Source of the DNA: Ignavibacteria bacterium
GTDB taxonomy: Bacteria > Bacteroidota > Ignavibacteria > Ignavibacteriales > Melioribacteraceae
DNA: 5,983 nucleotides
NCBI GenBank assembly: GCA_027347545.1
Contig: DAIEQT010000087.1
Location: 1 to 5,983, forward strand
Direction of reading: 5' to 3'
Positions 1 through 5,983 of the stretch are shown here, piece after piece. How positions within the stretch are numbered: the first letter of the stretch is position 1; each line of letters begins with the position of its first letter. The position numbers were made by a program, and so were the translations under genes. The notes under the pieces were generated by a model. It was not told the DNA's origin. It did not search any database and saw only the letters and a list, made by a program, of their open reading frames with translations.

Positions 1-36
1 AACGATTCTTGTTAATGTACTTTTCGCATTTATCAT
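1..36 (-). CDS. N-terminal fragment of an unidentified protein
   Basis: An ATG at 36-34 opens a frame of 12 codons that runs off the left edge and reads MINAKSTLTRIV. It is preceded by GGAG (44-47) at 7 bases spacing and, further up, by a Bacteroidetes-type promoter (65-96), so this is probably a real gene start and not a chance frame. The other nearby ATG, which begins at base 28 in another frame, hits a stop after four codons. The fragment is too short to assign a family. It has two basic residues and no clear signal peptide within what is visible. It lies downstream of dnaB on the same strand but probably has its own promoter. Confidence 0.6.
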   Translation of the reverse strand, partial: MINAKSTLTRIV

Positions 37-43
37 ATTAATT

Positions 44-47
44 CTCC
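44..47 (-). promoter_or_regulatory. Ribosome binding site for the left-edge gene
   Basis: The minus strand reads GGAG, then AATTAAT, then ATG. The 7-base spacing is ideal, and this site is the main reason for accepting the start at base 36. Confidence 0.6.
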
Positions 48-64
48 ATCCATGCCAAATCAGG

Positions 65-96
65 CAAATTTAATTTTCAATTATCAATCCGCCAAA
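65..96 (-). promoter_or_regulatory. Bacteroidetes-type promoter for the left-edge gene
   Basis: On the minus strand TTTG (96-93) is followed by exactly 20 bases and then TAAATTTG (72-65). This matches the known Bacteroidetes primary-sigma consensus (-33 TTTG, -7 TAnnTTTG, spacer near 19-21). The predicted transcription start is near base 58, giving a leader of about 20 bases that contains the GGAG site. The -33 box overlaps the end of the GC-rich inverted-repeat unit at 88-137. Confidence 0.55.
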
Positions 97-137
97 CAAA
101 CTCACCTCGCTTAGCGCGAGCCGAAGCGGGCGGCGGA
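88..137. repeat. GC-rich unit with inverted ends (REP/MITE-like)
   Basis: This 50-base stretch is about two thirds G+C, in contrast with the AT-rich intergenic sequence on both sides. It begins with TCCGCC (88-93) and ends with GGCGGA (132-137), a perfect 6-base inverted repeat. Inside it CTCGC (106-110) can pair with GCGAG (116-120) across a 5-base loop. The flanks carry related AT-rich words: CAATTATCAAT at 78-88 on one side and CTCCATTCTCAATT at 144-157 on the other. The composition and inverted ends suggest a small dispersed palindromic element. Only one copy lies in this window, so its repetitive nature cannot be shown here. It has no T-tract suited to a terminator. Confidence 0.45.
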
Positions 138-145
138 CAAGTTCT

Positions 146-164
146 CCATTCTCAATTAGAATGG
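146..164. other. Short hairpin spanning the dnaB stop codon
   Basis: CCATTCT (146-152) and AGAATGG (158-164) form a perfect 7-base stem around a 5-base loop. The dnaB stop codon (156-158) lies in the loop and the first stem base. No T-run follows on the minus strand, so it is not a standard intrinsic terminator. It could stabilise the 3' end of the mRNA, or it could be the flank of the neighbouring repeat unit. Function unknown. Confidence 0.35.
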
Positions 165-1613
165 CGGTTCTTCTACAGGTGCTTGTTCGGCACTTTCCGG
201 AATAACTCTGAAGCGCTCAAGGTTTTCGAAGCGGGCATAATCTTTTATAAATCTCATTCTTACATCGCCAATGGGACCGTTACGCTGCTTGCCAATTATA
301 ATTTCAGCGATACCTTCGGTAGTTTCACCATTCATATCGCCGCCGGTAAATTGCGTAATGCCGTAAACTTCCGGACGGTTTAGAAATATTACAACGTCTG
401 CGTCTTGTTCGATTGAACCCGATTCACGCAAATCCGAAAGCTGCGGTCTTTTGTCTGTTCTTGTTTCTACAGCACGGTTAAGCTGAGAGAGTGCAATAAC
501 CGGAATATTTAATTCCTTAGCAAGCGCTTTTAATGAGCGCGAGATTGTAGAAATTTCACGTTCGCGGCTATCAAGATTATAAGAAGGATTAATAAGCTGC
601 AAGTAATCAACTATTATCATTCCTATTTTCTTTTCGTTTTTCAAACGTCTTGCTTTCGCGCGCAACTCAAGAATTGATATGCCCGGAGTGTCATCAATAT
701 AAATTGGAGCTTTGCTTAATCTGTGAATAATGCGGGAAACTTTTGCGCCATCTTCAGCTTTGAATTTTCCCGTTCTCAAATTGTGTGCGTTAATTCTAGC
801 TTCGGCAGAAATTAAACGGGTTACTAATTGTGTTGTAGCCATTTCCAAGCTGAAAACACCAATTGGTACATTGTAGTCCATTGCAGAATTTCGTGCGGCA
901 GACATTGCAAATGCCGTTTTACCCATAGAAGGCCTAGCAGCAATAATTATCAAATCGGATTTTTGGAATCCGCCTAACAATTCATCAAGTTCAACAAATC
1001 CGGATGGAACAGAAAAAGTAGAAATCTTTTTAGCGTGAATTGCTTCGATCAATTCCCAGGCTTCTTTTACAGCCTTCTCCATCGAAGTAAAAGATTCTTT
1101 AATTCCTTCTTCGGAGATTTGGAATATTTTTGCTTCGGCTGCATCAAGCAAATCAAACACATCATCTCTACCTTCGTAAGCCGCAGAGGCAATATCCATC
1201 GAAGAAGAAATCAGTCTGCGTAAAATCCATTTCTCCATTACTACGCGCGAATGATAGTCCACATTTGCTGCAGATGAAACATCTTGCGTTAATTTTCCGA
1301 TGTAAGCGGCACCGCCAACTTCATCTATGCTTCCTGCTTTCTTTAGTTCCTCATAAACGGAAACAGTGTCAATAGGTTCACCGCTTTCGTATAAAGATGA
1401 TATGGCGCTAAAGATAATTTTGTTTCTCTTATCGTAGAAAGAATCGGGGCGAAGAATTTCCACAGCTTTGGGAACTGCTTCTTCATCAATCATCATTGCA
1501 CCGAGTACGGCTGTTTCTACCTCTACTGCTGATGGCGGAAGTTTTGATGATGATTTGAGTTTCTCTAAATCATAATTCGGTTCCGGGTTTTTTCTTGTTG
1601 ATTGCTTTGCCAT
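156..1613 (-). CDS. dnaB: Replicative DNA helicase DnaB
   Basis: This is the hexameric ATP-driven 5'-to-3' helicase that unwinds DNA at the replication fork and contacts primase. With the start at 1613 it has 485 residues, normal for the family. The N-terminal DnaB domain starts near residue 25 (LPPSAVEVETAVLGAMM), followed by a linker and a RecA-like C-terminal domain from about residue 200. Visible motifs are Walker A ARPSMGKT (226-233), catalytic Glu in FSLEM (E257), Walker B IIVDYLQL (Asp 336), SQLNR (376-380), DLRESGSIEQDADVV (394-408), and KQRNG with Lys 442 and the likely arginine finger Arg 444. No intein interrupts the P-loop. The frame extends upstream to ATG codons at 1655 and 1652, but these lie inside the preceding gene and add an unconserved leader. 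The MAKQ start leaves a 10-base gap and is preferred, although its Shine-Dalgarno is weak, so translational coupling to the uracil-DNA glycosylase gene is likely. Confidence 0.96.
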   Translation of the reverse strand: MAKQSTRKNPEPNYDLEKLKSSSKLPPSAVEVETAVLGAMMIDEEAVPKAVEILRPDSFYDKRNKIIFSAISSLYESGEPIDTVSVYEELKKAGSIDEVGGAAYIGKLTQDVSSAANVDYHSRVVMEKWILRRLISSSMDIASAAYEGRDDVFDLLDAAEAKIFQISEEGIKESFTSMEKAVKEAWELIEAIHAKKISTFSVPSGFVELDELLGGFQKSDLIIIAARPSMGKTAFAMSAARNSAMDYNVPIGVFSLEMATTQLVTRLISAEARINAHNLRTGKFKAEDGAKVSRIIHRLSKAPIYIDDTPGISILELRAKARRLKNEKKIGMIIVDYLQLINPSYNLDSREREISTISRSLKALAKELNIPVIALSQLNRAVETRTDKRPQLSDLRESGSIEQDADVVIFLNRPEVYGITQFTGGDMNGETTEGIAEIIIGKQRNGPIGDVRMRFIKDYARFENLERFRVIPESAEQAPVEEPPF

Positions 1614-1623
1614 TTTTACGCCG

Positions 1624-2385
1624 TTAACCCTGTCTGCTGGTAAGCAGATCATCATAAATTTTTCTGAATTTCTTTACATCTTCCCAGCAGCCGCGTTTCC
1701 AATTCGGATTCCTCAGCAAAGCAGCCGGATGATATGTAGCAACAACCTTAATTCCGTTTATATCGTAAATATTTTCTCTAAGAGCTGTAAGAGTTAATTT
1801 TTTATTCAACAATCCGTTTGCCGCGACTCTGCCAAGACATAATATTACTTTTGGCTTGATTAAATCAATCTGTTTCATCAGGTAAGGCATACAAGTTTCC
1901 ATTTCACCGGGTTGAGGATCTCGGTTGCCGGGCGGGCGGCATTTTAGAATGTTAGCTATGTAAACTTCTTCACGTTTAAAATTAATTGCTTTCAAAATAT
2001 CGTTAAGAAGTTTGCCGGCTCTGCCAACAAAAGGTTCACCTTTCTGGTCCTCATCCGCGCCTGGAGCTTCGCCAATTAACATTGCATCTGCATTAGGATT
2101 ACCAACACCAAATACGAACTTTGTTCTTGTTTTACCTAATCCGCAAAGCTGGCAGTTGCAAATCATTTGGTTTAATTCCGTAAGAGTTTCTGTTTTCTGA
2201 AATTCTTCTAGAAATAAACTGCCTTCCCCTTTTTCTTCTTCAACTTTCTCGGTGGATAATTTTACTGCTAGTTCTTTTGTTTTTCTCGGCTGCAGTTCAA
2301 ACGAAATTTTTTCAAACAGCATATCACCAAAGACAGATTGCTGATCCTTGAGTACTTCTATCAATTCTTTTTTCAAATTATCCAA
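1624..2385 (-). CDS. Family 4 (Fe-S) uracil-DNA glycosylase
   Basis: This enzyme removes uracil from DNA, produced by cytosine deamination or dUMP misincorporation, as the first step of base excision repair. The 253 residues consist of a Lys/Glu-rich N-terminal extension (about 1-70) and a complete UDG superfamily core. The four likely [4Fe-4S] ligands are C78 and C81 (CQLC), C149 (KCRPPGNRDP) and C165; the 16-residue step between the last two fits the family. Motif 1 is GEAPGADED (105-113), then PFVG (118-121), N145, and the C-terminal HPAALLRNP (219-227). These separate it from family 1 Ung. The start is TTG (2385-2383): an in-frame TAA lies directly before it, AAGGAT sits 8 bases upstream, and the first ATG is codon 22. 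It lies after a terminator and immediately before dnaB, so it probably heads a two-gene unit. COG1573 members are often labelled phage SPO1 DNA polymerase-related, which is the same family. Confidence 0.93.
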   Translation of the reverse strand: MDNLKKELIEVLKDQQSVFGDMLFEKISFELQPRKTKELAVKLSTEKVEEEKGEGSLFLEEFQKTETLTELNQMICNCQLCGLGKTRTKFVFGVGNPNADAMLIGEAPGADEDQKGEPFVGRAGKLLNDILKAINFKREEVYIANILKCRPPGNRDPQPGEMETCMPYLMKQIDLIKPKVILCLGRVAANGLLNKKLTLTALRENIYDINGIKVVATYHPAALLRNPNWKRGCWEDVKKFRKIYDDLLTSRQG

Positions 2386-2393
2386 TTAGTAAG

Positions 2394-2399
2394 ATCCTT
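2394..2399 (-). promoter_or_regulatory. Ribosome binding site that sets the TTG start of the uracil-DNA glycosylase
   Basis: The minus strand reads AAGGAT, then CTTACTAA, then TTG: an 8-base spacing. The last three bases before TTG are an in-frame TAA, so no longer N-terminus is possible. The site is also one arm of a small palindrome (ATCCT-T-AGGAT, 2394-2404). Confidence 0.6.
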
Positions 2400-2445
2400 A
2401 GGATTATGGGATTTGGCAGACAGAATTTACAATCTTGTTCACAAT

Positions 2446-2486
2446 AAAAAAAGCGGAGAAACAATTCTATTTGCCGCTCCGCTTTT
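2446..2486 (-). terminator. Intrinsic terminator after rpoZ
   Basis: Two perfect 10-base arms (2449-2458 and 2477-2486; minus-strand AAAAGCGGAG and CTCCGCTTTT) enclose an 18-base loop. On the minus strand the stem ends in a run of seven T (2452-2446). It begins 17 bases past the rpoZ stop codon and ends the yicC-gmk-rpoZ unit. On the plus strand the stem is followed only by a short interrupted T stretch, so it is mainly a minus-strand terminator. Confidence 0.88.
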
Positions 2487-2503
2487 ATTACAAAAAGGGA
2501 AAA

Positions 2504-2797
2504 TTATTTTTCGCCTTTGAAACGGAATTCAACTTTTCCGTCGCGCACTTCTTTAATTGCTTGTATATGCGCTTTTTCTCTTTTTTCGAATTCGAGAGAT
2601 AACTTTAATTGTTCCGGATTTTCTCTGTCTTCAAATTCTTCTTCTCTACCGGCAGTAATTGTACTAAGGTGAGTATTGAATTCGAGTTTTGTTTCATCAT
2701 TGAGTCTGCGAGCACGTCTTGCCGCAACAACAACACCTTCGTATAGGTTTGTTGCGTTCTCTTTGATTTTTGCTAAGCTTAATGGTGTGATTCCCAT
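2504..2797 (-). CDS. rpoZ: RNA polymerase omega subunit
   Basis: Omega is the small RNA polymerase subunit that clamps the beta-prime C-terminus and helps assemble the core enzyme. It is the bacterial counterpart of eukaryotic Rpb6. The product has 97 residues, close to the usual length. The diagnostic helix is at 17-34: NLYEGVVVAARRARRLND resembles the family pattern N-x-[FY]-E-x-V-x-V-A-A-[KR]-R-A-R-x-L. A charged middle follows, and the C-terminal KAHIQAIKEVRDGKV (75-89) corresponds to the usual A-x-x-E-I-x-x-G-K-[VI] ending. The ATG overlaps the gmk stop by one base (TAATG), and AAAGGAG (2806-2812) lies 8 bases upstream, inside the gmk coding end. It is the last gene before the terminator. 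coaBC, which often follows rpoZ in other bacteria, is not here. Confidence 0.92.
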   Translation of the reverse strand: MGITPLSLAKIKENATNLYEGVVVAARRARRLNDETKLEFNTHLSTITAGREEEFEDRENPEQLKLSLEFEKREKAHIQAIKEVRDGKVEFRFKGEK

Positions 2798-3372
2798 TAT
2801 TTATTCTCCTTTATTGCATTTTCTATAATTCTTCTAACATCTTCTTTTGCTATTTCAAGATCAACATTGGATACAACATAATCAAATTTGTCTTTATAAC
2901 TAAGCTCCATTTCGGCGCGTTCAATCCTTTTCTTTAAGTCTTCTTCAGTCTCTGTGTTCCTCTGAATCAATCTATTACGAAGTACTTCAATACTTGGCGG
3001 AGCGATAAATATCAAAATTGAGCTCGGATAACACTCTTTAATCTTAACGGCGCCTTTTACGTCAACTTCAAAAACTGTATGCAAACCGTTTTCAATGTTA
3101 CTAACTATTTGGCTTTTCAGAGTTCCGTAATAGTAATCGTAAAACCTTTCCCACTCTACAAATTCATTATTTCCAATCTTATTAAGGAAATCAGATTCGG
3201 TGATGAAGTAATAATCTTTTCCGTCTGTCTCAGACTGTCTTTTCTTTCTGGTAGTTGCGGAAATAGAAAAAACAAACTCGCTGTAATTTTTGAGAACATC
3301 CTTTACAATTGTAGTTTTACCGGAACCGCTTGGAGCGGCAAACACAAATAATTTAGCCTCTTTCTTAGTCAC
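2797..3372 (-). CDS. gmk: Guanylate kinase
   Basis: A cytoplasmic enzyme that phosphorylates GMP to GDP with ATP, essential for GTP/dGTP supply and GMP recycling. Its 191 residues are the normal single-domain length. It shows the P-loop APSGSGKTT (13-21), the GMP-binding segment SATTRKKR (Ser 38, Arg 42, Arg 45), then YYF (54-56), FVEWE (71-75), YYYGT (80-84), EVDVKGA (102-108), the lid region RLIQRNTETEEDLKKR (134-149), and FDYVVSN (163-169). The start is GTG (3372-3370). An in-frame stop, that of yicC, lies two codons upstream, and the next GTG (codon 10) would cut into the first strand before the P-loop. Shine-Dalgarno sequence is poor, so translation probably depends on coupling to yicC, 3 bases upstream. 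The family's usual TTRxPRxGE is TTRKKRQSE here, a mild deviation with both arginines kept. Confidence 0.95.
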   Translation of the reverse strand: MTKKEAKLFVFAAPSGSGKTTIVKDVLKNYSEFVFSISATTRKKRQSETDGKDYYFITESDFLNKIGNNEFVEWERFYDYYYGTLKSQIVSNIENGLHTVFEVDVKGAVKIKECYPSSILIFIAPPSIEVLRNRLIQRNTETEEDLKKRIERAEMELSYKDKFDYVVSNVDLEIAKEDVRRIIENAIKENK

Positions 3373-3375
3373 TTT

Positions 3376-4251
3376 TTACTCAATATTTTGAATTTGTTCC
3401 CGGATCTTCTCAATTTCTTCTTTAATCATGATTCCGCTGTGAGATATTTCCGATGCAAGAGACTTACTGTTAATTGTGTTTGCTTCTCTGTTCATTTCCT
3501 GAACAATAAAATTTAATCTTCTTCCTGCGTCTTCGGATTTTTCCAGCGTATCAATAAACATTTTAATATGGCTGCGTAGTCTTACACATTCTTCAGTAAC
3601 ATCAGATCTCTCAGAAAGAAGAGCTAGCTCAACATTTAATCTGTCGTTGTTGTTTGCTAAATCGCCGACTAACTGTAATGCGCGGTCTTTCAATTTCTCA
3701 AAGTATTCTTTTACTGTTAAACTGGCGGAAGTTTCAATCTTTGTTAGAGATTCTTCAATTATCAAAATACGTTTACGTAAATCTTTCTCAAGTTCGCTTC
3801 CTTCTGCATCTCGCATCTTATTCAATTCCGAAACGGCTAAATCAATTGCTTCGGTAACTAATCCAAATTCTTCGCTCGCTTGTTCAGAATCATCTTTAAA
3901 AAGCATATTCTGAAAAAGAAGAACATCACTAAGTTTTATCTTGTCTGTTAGTTTCGCCGATTTCTTAATATCCTTTAGCAAACCCACAGCAAATTTTACA
4001 GATGCCGGATCAATCTCATTAAATCTTTCTTCAAACTCGCCCTTCTTAACAGAAACAGAGAGATAAACTTTGCCCCGCTTAATTTTGCTTTTAATGCGCT
4101 CGCGAACCTCGAACTCCTTATTCTGTAAAAACCTCGGCAAACGAAGGGATAAATCAAGGAAGCGGCTGTTAAGACTTTTAATCTCAGCTTCTACAGATAA
4201 ATCACCATTCTTTGCAAGACCTTTGCCATAGCCGGTCATGCTGCTAATCAT
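3376..4251 (-). CDS. yicC: YicC-family endoribonuclease
   Basis: A 291-residue protein matching the YicC family, whose E. coli member (about 287 residues) has been reported as an endoribonuclease involved in small-RNA turnover. The N-terminal YicC domain begins with MISSMTGYGKG (1-11), continues with EIKSLNSRFLDLSLRLP (23-39), and has RGKV at 59-62. The middle contains MRDAEGSELEKDL (146-158). The C-terminal DUF1732 region carries the hallmark acidic/basic motifs DVTEECVRLRSHIKMF (217-232) and GRRLNFIVQEMNREANTI (243-260) followed by NSKS. No residues of these motifs appear lost. The ATG has GAGG (4256-4259) only 4 bases upstream, a close but usable spacing. It heads the gmk-rpoZ operon. The YicC/gmk association is very common. 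The RNase activity is family knowledge and is not shown by this sequence. Confidence 0.93.
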   Translation of the reverse strand: MISSMTGYGKGLAKNGDLSVEAEIKSLNSRFLDLSLRLPRFLQNKEFEVRERIKSKIKRGKVYLSVSVKKGEFEERFNEIDPASVKFAVGLLKDIKKSAKLTDKIKLSDVLLFQNMLFKDDSEQASEEFGLVTEAIDLAVSELNKMRDAEGSELEKDLRKRILIIEESLTKIETSASLTVKEYFEKLKDRALQLVGDLANNNDRLNVELALLSERSDVTEECVRLRSHIKMFIDTLEKSEDAGRRLNFIVQEMNREANTINSKSLASEISHSGIMIKEEIEKIREQIQNIE

Positions 4252-4273
4252 AATACCTCGGGAAAAGTGAGGG

Positions 4274-4305
4274 CAAATTTAGTTAAAAATGGTCTGCTAA
4301 AAAAG
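4274..4305 (-). promoter_or_regulatory. Candidate promoter for yicC-gmk-rpoZ
   Basis: The minus strand carries TAAATTTG (4281-4274), a full match to the Bacteroidetes -7 box TAnnTTTG and identical, with the following CC, to the box in front of the left-edge gene. The -33 position holds only a T-rich stretch (TTTT or CTTT), so the match is half strong. The predicted start near 4267 gives a leader of about 15 bases. No terminator is visible between the outer-membrane gene and yicC, so read-through is also possible. Confidence 0.4.
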
Positions 4306-4318
4306 AATAAATTGGAGA

Positions 4319-5983
4319 TTAGAAGGCTTCGCCTATTCCGATGTGAATCTGAAGAACTTCGTTCCAGAAGCGCTTATTAAACATACTGCGCCGGTCTGCC
4401 GGATTGTAGGCTTTTAAGCCAAAATCGAAACGAAATGGGATAAATTCTGAGTAAAAACGGAAACCGAAGCCAATAGCAACTGCAATTTGGTCGAACCGGA
4501 ATTCTGTATAATTATTCCAGGTTTTGCCGTAATCTATGAAAAGTGTAGCCCCAAAATTTCCCAAAAACTTGTGGCGGGTTTCAAGAGAGCCTTCGAATAG
4601 GAAAAATCCGCCGGTTGCCGCATTACGCACTAGTAGAGCTTCAATATCTTCTTGGGTAAGGCTGCTTAAGTTTAATAATTGATTTTCCGGAACAAGTTCG
4701 CGATCGCGGGTTCCCCACCCTCTTACAGAGTTGCTTCCGCCGGCATATAATCTCTGGCTTATCGGTATTTCATCTTTACTACCACGATAAGTAAAAATTT
4801 GTCCAACTTTAAATTTGAGTCCGAGAGCGTCTGTTTTTGTATTGTAAACATTTGGATACCAGACTGCAGTTGCAACAGTTTTAATGCTTTGCGGACGTTT
4901 AAAATCAGTTCCAAAAAGTGTATTGAAGATATACGCCATTGAGTTTGCGTCTTCAACCAAAAAAGAGAGAGAGTAGCCTTTAGTAGGATAAAGAAAATCG
5001 TTGGTTTTATTTGCACCAAAATTAGCCCCAAGAATTACATTAGTGCTGGCAAATTTTCTAGACTTAAGATCGTTCTCAACAAAATCAGTTGCAACAGAAT
5101 CCGCAATTTCTTTCGAATACCCGTTTCTACCTTGATATAGTTTGCTCGCAAGATCAATTAAATATTCTTTTTTGTAGGTATATTCTGAACGTTCTATGTT
5201 TAGATATGTGCTGAGAGTATTTAGATAAACATTAGGCGATAATTCAAAATCGAATCCTAGCCGGGAACCAAATAAAACAGAGTTATATCCTTCGCTTAAT
5301 CTTCTTTGCAAAGTATAGTAAGACTCAAGCTTAACATTAATTGGTAATCCGAATAGAAAAGGCTGCTCTAAACTTATACGTGCATCGGCATAACCGTAAA
5401 AAGTTGTATCGGAAAAAGAGGGATTTTTTATAAACTGAGAAAGATTTTGTGCAGCTACTGATGTGCCAACGGTAAGTTTTCTAGCGCTGCCGAGAAAATT
5501 TTTACGGCTGTAATTTACTCCCGCACCAAGATTAAAAGTGTTGTCCTCATTATTCATGATCATTTCGGGGGAAAGATCATTGAGCAAACCAATTGTTGCA
5601 TTGATGTTTAACGGGACTGTATTATTCACAGTATCAGTAATGACACCAATTACACCAACTGATTCAAAAAGATTAGTACGGTATAATCTAACTTGCGCTC
5701 GTTGTATATCTGAATTGCTGTGCCAATTTCCCTTTTTCAAACCGGATAATTCTTTTATTAAGGAATCGGCAACAAGGTCCATTCCTTTACCTGTTCTCGT
5801 TGTGAACAAGTCTGCTATTCTGTAGCGCTTACCTGTATGGTAACGAATTACTATATCAGCAATGTTTTTCATGGTATCAATTGTAACATCAGGTTTCTCT
5901 ACGGATGCATTCATAAAACCATTATTCTTTAAGAAAGTAAGCGCCAAATTTTTCTTCTCATCAACAATTGCATCTTCGTAAAT
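4319..5983 (-). CDS. BamA/TamA-like Omp85 outer-membrane protein, C-terminal part
   Basis: The frame is open to the right edge, giving 554 visible residues. The true start lies outside the window, and the TTG at 5947 is an internal leucine codon. The visible N-terminus looks like POTRA repeats: FLKNNGF and IRYHTGKRYRI (about 17-56), then a second unit with LKKGNWHSNSDIQRAQVRLY and LFESV (about 57-112). A beta-barrel follows from about 150. Omp85 hallmarks are PTKG (333-336), the loop-6 motif GGSNSVRGW (415-423, with the key Arg 421), FIDYGKTW (482-489) and GFGFRFYSEFIPFRFDFG (505-522). The chain ends in Phe, as outer-membrane barrels usually do. These proteins insert or translocate barrel proteins at the outer membrane. 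The missing N-terminus prevents a choice between BamA (five POTRA), TamA and smaller surface-antigen types. It ends 67 bases before yicC, and a functional link with yicC is not implied. Confidence 0.85.
   Translation of the reverse strand: MYEDAIVDEKKNLALTFLKNNGFMNASVEKPDVTIDTMKNIADIVIRYHTGKRYRIADLFTTRTGKGMDLVADSLIKELSGLKKGNWHSNSDIQRAQVRLYRTNLFESVGVIGVITDTVNNTVPLNINATIGLLNDLSPEMIMNNEDNTFNLGAGVNYSRKNFLGSARKLTVGTSVAAQNLSQFIKNPSFSDTTFYGYADARISLEQPFLFGLPINVKLESYYTLQRRLSEGYNSVLFGSRLGFDFELSPNVYLNTLSTYLNIERSEYTYKKEYLIDLASKLYQGRNGYSKEIADSVATDFVENDLKSRKFASTNVILGANFGANKTNDFLYPTKGYSLSFLVEDANSMAYIFNTLFGTDFKRPQSIKTVATAVWYPNVYNTKTDALGLKFKVGQIFTYRGSKDEIPISQRLYAGGSNSVRGWGTRDRELVPENQLLNLSSLTQEDIEALLVRNAATGGFFLFEGSLETRHKFLGNFGATLFIDYGKTWNNYTEFRFDQIAVAIGFGFRFYSEFIPFRFDFGLKAYNPADRRSMFNKRFWNEVLQIHIGIGEAF

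Noticed and set aside
106..137. The GC-rich hairpin region as the dnaB terminator
   Set aside because: No run of T follows the stems on the minus strand, so it does not meet the intrinsic terminator pattern.
915..938. DnaB Walker A with Ala in place of the first Gly (ARPSMGKT)
   Set aside because: This is the normal form in DnaB helicases; E. coli DnaB also has AARPSMGKT. It is not a defect.
1614..1655. A longer DnaB beginning at the upstream ATG pair (MMICLPADRVNGVK leader)
   Set aside because: It would overlap the uracil-DNA glycosylase gene by 32 bases and adds residues that do not resemble the DnaB N-terminus. The MAKQ start fits the usual length.
2403..2432. A sigma-70-like pair TTGTAA-N18-CATAAT upstream of the uracil-DNA glycosylase gene
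   Set aside because: The predicted transcription start (near 2396) would fall inside the AAGGAT ribosome binding site, so promoter and start codon cannot both be right. The ribosome site is better supported. A second possibility, TAAATTCT with a T-rich -33 region overlapping the terminator tail, is only a partial match.
3647..3913. Open frames on the plus strand inside yicC, gmk, dnaB and the Omp85 gene
   Set aside because: They lie antisense to strongly conserved genes, have no recognisable motifs, and are explained as mirror frames of real coding sequence.
5945..5947. A start codon for the outer-membrane protein at 5947
   Set aside because: The codon is TTG in the middle of a frame that stays open to the window edge, and POTRA-like sequence continues upstream of it. 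The gene is simply cut by the window.

Overview
This window looks like a chromosomal housekeeping segment from an AT-rich, didermic bacterium, most likely of the Bacteroidota/Chlorobiota/Ignavibacteria group. Three things point there. There is an Omp85-type outer-membrane barrel. One intergenic promoter fits the Bacteroidetes pattern (TTTG, 20 bases, TAnnTTTG), and a second matches it in the -7 box. The UDG, omega and YicC proteins are of ordinary bacterial type. The assignment to Ignavibacteria in particular is an inference from overall style, not from a marker gene.

Every gene is on the minus strand, so the window reads right to left. At the right edge is the C-terminal part of a BamA/TamA-like outer-membrane protein (4319-5983, 5' end missing). 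Next comes a compact operon of yicC (4251-3376), gmk (3372-2797) and rpoZ (2797-2504). Its genes are separated by 3 bases and then overlap by 1 base, and it is closed by a clear intrinsic terminator at 2446-2486. After the terminator come a family 4 (Fe-S) uracil-DNA glycosylase with a TTG start (2385-1624) and, 10 bases later, the replicative helicase dnaB (1613-156). At the left edge the first 12 codons of another gene begin at base 36, behind a good ribosome binding site and a well-formed Bacteroidetes-type promoter.

Functionally, the window pairs outer-membrane assembly with RNA and nucleotide metabolism (YicC-type RNase, guanylate kinase, RNA polymerase omega), then uracil repair with replication (UDG, DnaB). 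The yicC-gmk-rpoZ cluster is a widespread arrangement that links GMP phosphorylation to transcription.

No novel defence system, mobile-gene cassette, CRISPR array, tRNA or rRNA is visible. The most unusual stretch is the short gap between dnaB and the left-edge gene. It holds a GC-rich unit with inverted ends, flanked by AT-rich near-repeats, that resembles a dispersed palindromic element. One end supplies the -33 box of the next promoter, and its flank contains the dnaB stop codon. No stretch longer than about 120 bases lacks a gene.
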